Made by a program: the position numbers and the translations under genes
Notes under the pieces: model-generated
Told to the model about the DNA's origin: nothing
The model's database searches: none
The model's input: only the letters and a program-made list of their open reading frames with translations
In this document: positions 23,930-33,433 of the stretch, one piece after another
Layout of the letters: every line of letters starts with the position of its first letter
Numbering within the stretch: the first letter of the stretch is position 1
NCBI GenBank assembly: GCA_016800925.1
Contig: JABCPU010000278.1
Location: forward strand, 25,954-89,953
Direction of reading: 5' to 3'
Source of the DNA: Suillus spraguei
Lineage: Eukaryota > Basidiomycota > Agaricomycetes > Boletales > Suillaceae
Length of the DNA stretch: 64,000 nucleotides

Positions 23930-24979
23930 AATATAAGTACATTGAGGGCAGTAGCGGAAATCCGGATCTGGACTAAGCACCAGTCTCCATTTCACCTCCG
24001 GCACCCCCAGTCTCCTCCCCAGTCCCATCCGCCATCTCTTCCCCAGTCCATCCGCCATCTCCCCTCCATTCTCATCCGCCACCTCTTCCCCAATCTCCTC
24101 ACCAGCGCCATCCTTGTCGGATCCGGCAGAAACGGAAAGCCTAAATCCGGTCCGGATTTCCTCGATGAGCAGGGCCTGGAATTCCCTCTGTTGCTGGAGG
24201 AAGGCCTCCATGGTGGAGCTCATCCGCTCCATGGCAATCCGACTCCCTTCCGCCGCCGCAATACCATCTTGGAGAAGTCCGTTGGTCCGCGCCAACTCAG
24301 CAATGATGCCATTAGCAGCGGCCACCCAAGCCTGATCATCGTACTCCACAAAATCCTCATCCGTACCTTCGATAGTGACTGGATTAGAGAAGACATCCGC
24401 GTCCGCCACATCCGGAGTAGGACTCCTCTGACGGCGCTTGCCTTTGCCCTTCGGAGACGGAGTACCAGCAGGACGCTGCCTCTTCCGGCCCTTAGGCCCC
24501 TTAACGAATCCGGGCCTTCCAGGACAAGTGGCCTTGTCCTTCCGGCAGACGTCACAGGACTTAATCTACGAAACGTCGAAATCAGCGGATCCGAAGTTTT
24601 CGGACGACTCACCATGGCATTCTTCTCAGCATCACCCCACTGGCACATCCGGCCCTTAGTGACGCAACGGAGCAGTACCCATCCTTTGCTCCAGACGCAG
24701 GAGCAGCCTTGGCCTTTGCCAACCATTAATATCCGGATCTGGAGAGTCCACAGCACTCACCCGAGCCTCAATCAGTGCCTCCGCCTCTTTCCTCCATTTC
24801 CCTCCGGATCTCCGCCAACTCAATCTGCTTCAACTCCTCCTGCCTTTTCCGCTCCTCCGCCTCTTTCCGTTCCGTTCCGCCTCGGCTTCCGCTGCAGCCT
24901 TAGCAGCCGCCAGTTGCTGCTCCAGATCCGCCACAAGGTCAGCAGCAGACTTAGGGGCATCGGATTTCTTTCCAGACAT
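23930..24979 (-). CDS. Antisense ORF in the 3' region of chromovirus B, Cys-rich
   Basis: Starting from ATG at 24979 (M-S-G-K-K-S-D-A-P-K), the minus strand encodes an Ala/Glu-rich, probably coiled-coil N-terminus (L-E-Q-Q-L-A-A-A-K-A-A-A-E). A Cys module follows: R-C-V-T-K-G-R-M-C-Q-W, then after a candidate intron K-S-C-D-V-C-R-K-D-K-A-T-C. The intron would run GTGAGTCG to TTTCGTAG (about 24552-24598, 47 nt) and removes the stops. The C-terminal part has basic K-G-K-G-K-R-R-Q-R and a helical segment with E-L-A-R-T-N-G-L-L. One or two small frame changes lie near 24770-24880. The C-terminal end is uncertain; the frame runs on antisense to the chromodomain. Spacing resembles cysteine-cluster proteins seen in mushroom genomes. 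Function unknown; I do not recognise a named family. Confidence 0.55.
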
Positions 24980-25159
24980 GTTAGGAGACAAGTTTTGTTA
25001 ACAAGGATATGAAGTGGGGGTAGGAATCATTTCGGACGTCTGACGTCCGTATATCTGTTGGATTACAGACTCAGCACTACAACCATCAAACTTCCCCATC
25101 GTCTCGCATTAATCTTGTCCGATCCGGATCGACGCTTCTTGTGCCTCAGGGGTTCGGCC

Positions 25160-25170
25160 CTAAGGGGGGA
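25160..25170 (+). other. Polypurine tract of chromovirus B
   Basis: AAGGGGGGA lies three bases before the 3' LTR start at 25174, the expected plus-strand priming site. Confidence 0.7.
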
Positions 25171-25173
25171 TAC

Positions 25174-25938
25174 TGTCATATACCATACTTCTAATCTCAG
25201 ATCCGATCATATCCGTCCAGATCCGATCGTTTCCATATCCGTCCGGTCCACAGATCCTGTCCGGACCACCCATCCGAATGTACTCACTTCTCGCACCTTA
25301 ACTCCCTGGTGAACATCTGCGTCTATCTCCTTTCGTCATTTCTCCTACTACCGGTACTCCGGCTGTTTATATTTCCGTCCTGTGTTACTGATCCGTTTCC
25401 TGTGTCATTTCCGATTCATGCTTACTGATCCGCTGTGCAATAACTAATAGACTTCCGTTACACTTCGTACATAGCCCTCGGTCCCGGACTTGCTGATTAT
25501 CCGTCTTAGATACTTACTGTATATAAACCACTTGTAGATCTCCGTAGAACCTTAGTTCGAATATCATCTTAGATTCTACTCATTCTGCCTCCTCCGGACT
25601 TAAGCACTCTCCGCTTAAAGTCACCTTCCGAGACTTAGGATTGATTCCTATAGTCTATACCTCCGACTCTATCTTCGGATAGTCCATCTCCGTTAGTTTC
25701 TAGTTAGGAACTCGTTCCGAAACTAGCCTTAATCTCTGTCCTCTCCTTACGTTCCGAATTACCTTCGGACGTATCATATCCGACACCTTCGACACCCGGA
25801 TCCGTCACGCAAACCCTCCGGGTCTTCGGACGAATAACTCCTCCCAGAAATAAGGGCATTACTTGAGAAAGGGGCACAGTGTACGAACTGAGGCCAAAAG
25901 CCCTTCGGATCTTTCTACCCTTGAGTACAGTCTTAACA
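25174..25938 (+). repeat. 3' LTR of chromovirus B
   Basis: 765 bp, TGTCATATACC to CAGTCTTAACA, nearly the same as the 5' LTR. The following sequence GTTAA does not repeat the left flank. Confidence 0.93.
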
Positions 25939-26050
25939 GTTAAAGGGTCTTGTGAGGAGGTGGACATAATTGCATAGTGATAATGTATATACAATTTTTT
26001 TCAATGAATGTTACCTCTGCCAGAAGCAAATTATTGAATCACTGAGTGCC

Positions 26051-27290
26051 GAGTCCTGAGTGCTGGAGTGCCAAAACTTGAAACCCAAAACTTGAAACTC
26101 ACAAAGTGTGAAGTACCAAGACCCGGGACCCAAAACCCTGGATACAGTTTCAAGTTTCAAGTTTCAAGTTTCAAATTTTGGGTTCAGGGTTTAGGGTTCG
26201 GGTTCCAGCACAAGGCACTTGTTACATTGCCAGGAATTCAGGATTTGGGTTCCAGGTTTTGGTACTTGACACTCGGTGAACTGTATAAGGAAATAGAAAT
26301 TTTACATGATACAGATTTGTGCGAGTTTCAAGTTTCAAGTTTCGGGGTTCGAGGTCTGCACTCGGCACTTGTTACATTGCCAGAAATTCAGGATTCGGGT
26401 CTCAGTTCTTGGTACTTGACACTTGGTGAACTGTATAAGGAAATAGAAAATTTACATCTTAGACATCTTTGCGAGTGTCAAGTTTCAAGTTGTAAGTTTC
26501 GGAGTTCGGGGTTGTGTTCCGGCACTCGGCACTTGTTACACTGCCAGGAATTCGGATTTGGGTCCGGGTCTTGGTACTTGACACTCGTGAACTGTGCAAG
26601 CATATCAAAATTTTACATGATACACATTTTTGTGAGTTTCAAGTTTCAAGTTTCAAGTTTCGAGGTTTGGGGTTCGGGTTCCAGCACTCAGCATTGTTAC
26701 ATTGCCAGGAATTTGGGGTCCGGGTCCGGGTCTTGGTACTTGACACTCAGTGAACTGTGCAAGGAAATAGAAAATTTCAATGATACAGATCTTTGCAAGT
26801 TTCAATTTGAAGTTTGAAGTTTGAAGTTTTGGGGTTCGGGTGCGGCACTCGGCACTTGTTTACATTGCCAGGAATCAGGATTCGGGTCCCGGGTCTTGTA
26901 CTTGACACTCGGTGAACTGTGTAAGGAAATAGACATTTTACATGATACACATTTTTGTGAGTTCCAAGTTCCAAGTTTTTAAGTTTCGAGGTTCTGGGTT
27001 CGGGTTCCGGCACTTGGCACTTGTTACATTGCCAAGGATTCATGATTCGGGTCCTGGTCTTGGTACTTGACACTCAGTGAACTGTGTGAGGAAATAGGCA
27101 TTTACATGATATACATTTTTGCAAGTTTCAAGTTTTGAGTTTTGAGTTTCAGCTTTTTATTGCCTCACATTTTTCTGAGTCCCAAGTGCCAAATCCTGAG
27201 TGCTGAACCCCAGTAGTCCACAATTTCAGGGTTCGGCACTTGGGATTCAGCACTCAGGACTCAGACAAATGTCAGGCAATCAAAAGATTT
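26051..27290. mobile_element. Foldback-like element with internal tandem repeats
   Basis: The left end (GAGTCCTGAGTGCTGGAGTGCC at 26051-26072) is the inverse of the right end around 27235-27262. A second, longer inverted repeat lies wholly at the right end: about 27150-27215 pairs with 27228-27290 around a ~14-nt loop. Between them is a ~160-bp tandem array. No protein is encoded. Inverted ends with a tandem-repeat interior are typical of foldback elements. I see no target duplication, so the mobile nature is an inference. Confidence 0.5.
26151..27150. repeat. ~160-bp tandem repeat array, about six units
   Basis: Units start with repeated GTTTCAAGTTTCAAG words at about 26151, 26322, 26471, 26634, 26795, 26957 and 27120. 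Each then carries TTGTTACATTGCCAGGAATT, CTTGGTACTTGACACTCGG and TGAACTGTRTAAGGAAATAG. The first part (26075-26145) is an inverted partial unit. Confidence 0.88.
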
Positions 27291-27330
27291 GTTCACACAT
27301 TTTTGGTAGATATCTTTTTTGTCTTGAATC

Positions 27331-28030
27331 TGTTACGGCCATGCAAAAACTGGAGGCTACTCAGACGTTCCAGCTTTGCATGGGGTCTCACTGGAGTGTC
27401 ATAACTAAATCATAAGGGCTTGGCCTCCGCTCGTGCGCTGTGCCCCTTATACAAGTATGTGCCCCTAATTTTGCATGAAGTCTGAGGGGGAGTTCCAGTG
27501 AAGTCCAGAGGGGAACTCCGGAGGAACTCTAGGGCTAGACTGCTCAATAGTGCGCCGACGGACTACTGGAGGATCATGGCAACCACACAGGAACTATTTC
27601 CGGAGGACAGAAATACAGGTAAGACTACTGGGTTAAGTCCCAAGTAGAATGGAATGGAGGATGGACTGCCAGACAAAGTCCAGGGCAAGATAGGAGGGAA
27701 GCTCCAGGGGGAAAGATGATCCACAGGATGTCAAGGGTGGGGTAGGACAGGTCCGGAGGTCCAGAGATAGGAGGTCTGGAAAGGGAGGAGTGGAGAAGTG
27801 TAGGAGTGGAGGACCAGAGAAGTGAAGCTCCATGGATCCAAGGGGAAGTATTTAGGACATTGATGAGGATCGGAAGTCTCAGATGTCAGAGGAGGGAAAG
27901 TCCGGACATAGTGGTGGGTGAGCTGTGCTCAGGGTGGGCTAGGATATGCATAGGGTTAGCAAGCTAGCTGCAGAGGTCTGAAGGTCCAGTCAGATGATAT
28001 GCAACTACCTCAGCTCCGCCATGTCTACAA
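27331..28030 (-). mobile_element. Partial LTR related to family A (A3)
   Basis: Starts TGTTACGGCCATGC in the manner of A2 (TGTTATGACCATGC) and keeps the block GCTCGTGCGCTGTGCCCCTT and later CCGGAGG-rich sequence. The expected far end (GGTATATGACA) is not found; it grades into a different repeat at about 28040. No target duplication is assignable. Confidence 0.6.
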
Positions 28031-28039
28031 TTATCATAC

Positions 28040-28490
28040 ACATGGCCCACCCGTCTATATTTTATACCACCCTTGGCCCACCCGTCTGATATAATATACT
28101 GTACAACACCCTCGGCCCACCCGTCTAATACAATATTTTATATAACACTCTCGGCCCAACTGTCTAATATGTGTCTGGGCCCACCCGTGTATGTGATAAC
28201 AAGTAACCTTCACATACCTGTCTACCTGATACACATCTACCTTGGTACACCCATCTACATAATATCTAACTACCTTGGCCCATCCGTCTACTGGATATTC
28301 ATGTACATCGGCCCACTCATCTACTCTACATATTCCTTGCATGGGCCCACCCGCCGTCATCGGGAATAATATTCCTCCCAGCCCATCCGTCATGAACGAG
28401 GATATTTCTACCATGGGCCCATGGTCCGCTGGCCCGTATCATACGGGATATTATGCATGTCCGCTCACTCGTATAATACGGAGATAGTTC
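28040..28490. repeat. Degenerate ~33-bp minisatellite
   Basis: About a dozen units built on TTGGCCCACCCGTCTA followed by an AT-rich half. The period is near 33 bp, so the minus strand stays open for 119 codons and reads as an 11-residue repeat of the V-D-G-W-A-K-V type. The open frame is a by-product of the period. Confidence 0.7.
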
Positions 28491-28504
28491 ACTGTAATAT
28501 GTGC

Positions 28505-28535
28505 TCAAACTCTGTCTCTTCTGCGGTGGACCTGG
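28505..28535 (+). pseudogene. Gag CCHC-knuckle remnant of a B-like Gypsy
   Basis: The plus strand encodes K-L-C-L-F-C-G-G-P-G, matching R-L-C-M-F-C-G-G-P-G in the gag of chromovirus B at about 19995. It stops at the E1 insertion, and the rest of the knuckle is absent on the other side. Confidence 0.6.
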
Positions 28536-29940
28536 TGTAAAGATACAATCTAGCCTGGGCTGTATATAAACCACAGCCTAAGCTAGTATGCGAGTCTTGC
28601 ACTCTGTCTAGTCTGTTACAATCGTACGTGCCCCTATTCATTTTCTTACTTCATTTACCCTGTATATTACGTAACATGATTCCGACTCATATGCTCAACG
28701 CATCTGTACTATAGTTGCCTTCCTTCTTTGGATACACACTTACATTCTCACGTCTCTACTGGTCTGTGCGCACATATTGGCCTATTTAAGCACAGTGTAC
28801 TTGTAGTAGATTCACTACTTTAATCTTACTGGGTTTTACCTGGAATCCCCTTCGCTTAGGTCTCCAACCTAAGTCGTCTTGAATCGTCTCTAAGTCTAAG
28901 CACTCCTTAGCCTTAGTCTCTATTCTCGCGGATACCTCTTAGACTTGTCTTTGAGGCTGAACCCTTGATCGTACTTGGAACGCGTTCCTTGTACTTTCAC
29001 CTTGTCCTCTTCTGGACATTGTAAGAACTCCCAGCAGACCGCCTGTGTCTTTTCACTGTCGCTGGTGACGCCATCCCAGTTCGTAACATAGTCTGCTTCA
29101 CTTGCAAAGCAAGAGCATTCGACCCTAAAGGGAATGCTAAGTTAATATAGTCCAATAATGCCCAACCTGTGGTGCGAGAATGCCGTCGGAGGTAGTGAGA
29201 TGCTAGCGGTGACCTCCGGTCCGTGGGAAACTAGCGGTAATACTAGCGGTAAGCGCGGGAAAGCGGTAGACAAGCGGTAGCGAAAGTGGTAAAACTGCGG
29301 TAGTGCGTGCAGTAAAACTGCGGTAAGGCGTGGGAAACTGGTGGTAAAACAAGCGGTGAAGCATAGCGATGAAGCGCGGGAAAGCATAGCGCAAGTGGTG
29401 AAGCATGGGAAAGCGGTAAAGAGCGGTGGTGCATGCAGCAGTAAAACAATTCTTAAGAGACAGTAACTTTGGCGAAAGACTTCATTCCATTAGAGACAGT
29501 AGTGGTGACAGTTCCTAAGTACCATGTGTACCATCGAGGGAAAAGTAAAAGTACCGGAATGTGCGAAGAGTCCTTTTTAACATGTAGCGTGAACAGCCAG
29601 AACACATAGCGAGAACGGTAGCAAAATAAAGATGTACTCTGTGATTTTTAGTGAAGAGGCATGCAGCGAGCAAGTGGTGTCACAGAAGGTAAGGTAAGTC
29701 TTGCCGTAGCTTTAGTAATGGCGGAAACAAATATGCTACACACCAATGGATCTAGACAGACAGGAGGACATCAGTAGTGAGATTTGATAAGGGGCAAGGA
29801 TCCACAGAGCAAAAATGGTACTGGCAAAGTGAAAAGGGGTAATGCTTGCTATAGGGGATTTCTTGGTAGCTGCTGTAGACAGTAACGAGACACTTGTGTA
29901 AAATGGCACTTTCATTGTCAGTGTGACTTTGTTTGCTACA
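28536..29940 (-). mobile_element. LTR, family E (E1), split by F4
   Basis: Begins TGTAAAGATACAATC and ends TTTGCTACA. Without F4 it is about 925 bp. The interior is rich in GCGGTA words. The flanks do not duplicate (CTGG left, GTGC right) and belong to two unrelated gag genes, so it sits at a rearrangement junction. Confidence 0.8.
28614..29088 (+). mobile_element. Solo LTR, family F (F4)
   Basis: A 475-bp LTR, TGTTACAATCGTACG to CAGTTCGTAACA, with perfect TAGTC duplications (28609-28613 and 29089-29093). Nested in E1. Confidence 0.94.
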
Positions 29941-30357
29941 GTGCATTGTCAGAGTCTTGAACTCTGCAATGTAGTCCGTAAGAGTGCCAGTGTGTTTGAC
30001 CTTGGCGATCTTTGCCATAGTGTCAACCTTCTCATTGTGGGGGTTGAAGGCGCTCTTGAAGTCCTTCTGGAAGTCTTCCCATTTGCTGAACTGGGGAGGG
30101 TTGGTCTTGTAGGCTTTGGCATAGGCATTGAGCACCCAAGTACGAGCAGTGCCTTCTGTCATATAGGACAGGGCAATGCAGACCCAGTGTTCGTCAGTGG
30201 GGTAAAGCATTCTGTTCAACCCAAGGTAGGTCATCACGGTGTATAACCAATGCATGGCGTCGGTTGGGTCACCATTGAACTTAGAGGGCATTCCTGCCTT
30301 AAGTTTGGGTCCAATCGCTTTAGCGACGGGAGCTGTTGTTGCTGTGGAGCCAGACAT
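29941..30357 (-). pseudogene. Gag N-terminal part of Gypsy G
   Basis: Starts at ATG 30357 (M-S-G-S-T-A-T-T-A-P-V) and runs 139 codons without a stop. A capsid-like region has K-F-N-G-D-P-T-D-A-M-H-W-L and E-D-F-Q-K-D-F-K-S-A-F-N-P, then L-T-D-Y-I-A-E-F, the usual retrotransposon gag pattern. It is cut at M-H-C by E1. An untranslated leader of about 195 bp separates it from its LTR at 30553. The knuckle and pol are missing. Confidence 0.78.
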
Positions 30358-30552
30358 GATGTTGTTCTGGGTTCAGGGTGCATGGTCATGAGCTGTCTTG
30401 CTTCAGCAGTGGGGGTAGGAAGGCAATGTTGGTGCATGCATTCCTCAAGGGGCTAAATTCAGCGTCCTCTTGTCAGGGTTCAGGGTTCAGGGTCGAGTGT
30501 CCTATCTCAGCTAGCTGGGCAGCATAGCAAGTAAAAGGTAACTTGAATCTTT

Positions 30553-31403
30553 TGTTAGCGACCTAGCCAGACACTAAGGAACTTGAGTGGTGTCTGCGAC
30601 GGGCGCTCTATCAAGAGTGGCAGCCCGTGCGTATTGGTCTTCTAATGTGGAGTGCACTAGTTGCATCAGTCGGAGGTGGGCACTATGCGCTGTCTCACGA
30701 CCTACATCACTGAGATGAGCTTCTATAAAGTTCGAATAGTGACAATAAGCTTATGAAAAGCTTATCGAAGGAAGTTCAGGGTCGAAGATCAAGTAGATTC
30801 AAGTTAAAGAAGTACAAAGGCTATCTGTGCATATTTATACATAAGATTGAAGCAGAGCACGAATATGTAAGTATTGCTAGATTAAGTATGAAGTCAGATA
30901 GCCAATAGGAAGACACATGCTCACAGATGAGTCAGAGGCATATGAACCAATGAATGCACACATGTGCAAAATGGAGTCATAGGTGCGGAGCTGAAGGTAT
31001 AAAAGGTACGAGCCAATGAGGTGACGCATGAGTCATAGGTAGATGCAAAGGAAAAGATAAAAGGAAATATGACACCAGACATAGTCCTTGAGCCAGAGGG
31101 CTGTTTGTGTGAACCAGGGGATAGTGCATGTTGAAGCGCAGGGGAAGGCGTCAAATGCAACAGAGGTGTTTGAGATGTAAGAAGTGCGGGGAGCATGAAG
31201 AGCATACATGAGTGTGAGGGGTACTGGAAGAGTGCACATTTAGTGACGATGGAGGAGGCGAGCATAGGTGAGGTAGGGAGTGACGATGGCAAGCCAGATG
31301 AGATAGTGGAGGATGATGATGGAGGCCTCGTCAGGACGAGAGTAGATGGCGATGCATAGGAGGAAAAATGATAGTAGGGGCGCAAGAAGGTGTTCTTGTA
31401 ACA
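30553..31403 (-). mobile_element. 5' LTR of truncated Gypsy G (G1)
   Basis: 851 bp. In element sense (minus strand) it runs TGTTACAAGAACACC to GTCGCTAACA and is followed by leader and gag, so it is the 5' LTR rather than a solo LTR. The same LTR occurs as G2 at 34077-34963. No 3' partner is present. Confidence 0.85.
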
Positions 31404-32850
31404 ATCTGCATTCATACTGCCGTAGCGCTATGCAGGCATGTAAGGGTCTGCTGTACTGTGGAACAATAGTTGGTGGACAACTAGTGGTGGTAGGGGCGCT
31501 TTGTCATCTGCTGCAAGAGTGTATGCCGGTAGCCAATAATAATCCTTCTAGCTGCGGTAAGGCTAGGAACACAGTATGGCCTGGTAAGACCATTGTCTTT
31601 GTGCAGTAACGCAGCAGTTGACACACAGCGGTAGGCATGTGCGGTCTGCAAGTTCAGCTGAATAGCTCCTGTGGTGAACGTTTCTTTAGATGTCAGCGGT
31701 AAACGTTGCTTCTGCAGTAGGCATCGGTGCTTCTACTATACTATACCTTTCCAGTGATACTTCCATAACTTCTTCACTATCAGTGCTAGCATTCTGTGGT
31801 ACTTTGTCTTGAGAGCACTCAGGCTCTGTGACCATCAGGAGTTCTGCCAGTAAAATGTCAGTGCTAACCAAGTCAAATGCCGTTTCATCTGTTTCTTCTA
31901 GCGAGCAGTATGCGTCACTGTCTGTATAAATGGTGCAAAACTGTTAAGACCATACTCAAAGGGTGAAGGATCCGAAGGGCTTTGGCCTCAGTTCATGCAC
32001 TGTGCCCCTTTCCCGAGTAATGCCCCTTATTTCAGGGAGTAGGTATACGTCTGAAGATCTGGAAGGAGTTGTGTGGTGGATCTGAACTTCCGAAGGTTAT
32101 CTGGAGCATAGGGATGGAATGAGGATTATGGCTAGCTTCAGAACGAGTTCCTAACTAGAAACTGACAGAGGTAGACTATCCGAAGATATAGTTGGAGATA
32201 TAGACTTTAAAGGAATCAATCCCAAGTCTCGGAAGATGACTAGAGCAGAAAGTGACTCAAGTCCAAAGGAAGCAGAATGAGCAGAATCTAAGATGATATT
32301 TTAACTAAGGTTCTATGGAGATCTACAAGTGATTTATATACTGTAAGTATCTAATACGGATAATCAACAAGTCCGGGACCGAGGGCTATGTACAAAGTGT
32401 AATGGAAGTCTATTAGTTAATGCACAGCAGATCAGTAAGCATGAATCGGAAATGAAACACAGGTAACAGATCAGTGACACAGGACGGAAGTATACACAGC
32501 CGGAATATCGGAAACAGGAGGAATGACGAAAGGAGATAGAAGCAGATATACACAAGGGAGTTAGAGTGCAAGAAGTGGGCACATTTGGATGGGTGATCCA
32601 GACAGGATCTGTGGACCGGACGGAAATAGAATCGATTGGATCTGATCAGATATGGTCGGATCTGGGATCAGAAGTATGGTATATGACAAAAATGCAGTTT
32701 CATCAGTATAGCATGGTTCATTCAGGGACTAACTTTGATTGAGCACTTGGACTGGCAAGGGTGCCATATCCTCGTGCAGTAGTGCTGTGGGTAGCATAGC
32801 GGTGTCTGTACTTGGTGCCATTAACAATAGCTGAACCGCTGGTAGTGCGG
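31404..32850 (-). pseudogene. Unassigned retroelement coding remnant, split by B4
   Basis: After removing B4 and one copy of its duplication, the minus strand reads open with a single stop for about 130 codons, from A-L-P-A-V-Q-L-L-L-M-A-P to S-L-E-R-Y-S-I-V-E. It is acidic and Ser/Thr-rich, like a gag-protease linker, but has no diagnostic motif. I cannot name the element. Confidence 0.4.
31942..32688 (-). mobile_element. Solo LTR, family B (B4)
   Basis: A 747-bp reverse B LTR, TGTTAAGACCATACTC to GGTATATGACA. The flanks AAAAC (31937-31941) and AAAAT (32689-32693) are a 5-bp duplication with one change. Confidence 0.88.
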
Positions 32851-33433
32851 TGTAAAGATACAACCTAACCGGGGCTGTAGATAAACTACCTCCTAAGTTA
32901 GTATGTGTGGTCTTGCACTCCATCTAGTCTGCTTCACTTGCAAAGCAAGAGTGTTCGACCCTAAAGGGGGATGCCTGTGAGTATAGTCGAGTCCAAGTCA
33001 AACCAGTGAGTGAAAGTAGCGCCATAGTCAGTGGTAAGTTGCTGTGGTCAGCGATGATGCTGCCGGAACTAGTGTCGTATGTAGCGGTGCTACCATGGTT
33101 GAGAAACACTTGAAAATGTAGCATCAAGTGAGTGATATCAAGCAGTAAAGTCAGCAGTAGCGGTAAGGTTGCGAGCGGTGCAAGGAAACAGCACAGAAGG
33201 CCGCGTTACTTTCAGCAGTAAAGTAGTGGTGCATGAGAAGTTCAGTAAAAATAGCAATCAAGAGTCCAGCGGTATGCCAGCGGTAACGGTGAAAGAGCGA
33301 GATCGATTAATGAGCGGTAAAGAACTTTAAAGACTAAGTCTACTACTGGGTAGATCCAGAGCTAGACACTAATCCTGACCTATAGTATGTGCAATGGGGT
33401 AAAATCAGGTACTGTATCGTGCGGGGTACGCAG
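32851..33433 (-). mobile_element. Truncated LTR, family D (D5)
   Basis: Starts TGTAAAGATACAACC after GCGG and follows family D for 583 bp to GGGTACGCAG. D7 starts there, and the missing 370 bp of D5 do not reappear beyond D7. Confidence 0.8.

Larger units (their letters stand above)
18028..25938 (+). mobile_element. Full-length chromovirus (Gypsy) B
   Basis: A 7.9-kb plus-strand Ty3/Gypsy element with two similar LTRs (18028-18790 and 25174-25938). Gag with a CCHC knuckle, protease, RT, RNase H, integrase and a C-terminal chromodomain appear in the canonical Gypsy order. The two LTRs look very similar by eye, so the insertion is relatively young. Frameshifts and stops in gag-pol nevertheless suggest it is no longer autonomous, or that the assembly has errors. 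The flanks do not match (ACTTC left, GTTAA right). An extra ORF lies antisense between the chromodomain and the 3' LTR. Confidence 0.92.

Noticed and set aside
23942..25012. 356-codon plus-strand frame at the 3' end of chromovirus B
   Set aside because: Ser/Pro/His/Arg-rich shadow of the minus-strand ORF, whose Cys module and intron make better sense.
26165..26205. Telomere repeat
   Set aside because: GGGTTTAGGG occurs once within a degenerate tandem unit; it is not a telomeric array.
26051..27290. CRISPR-like array
   Set aside because: The units are tandem without unique spacers, and the sequence is from a eukaryote.
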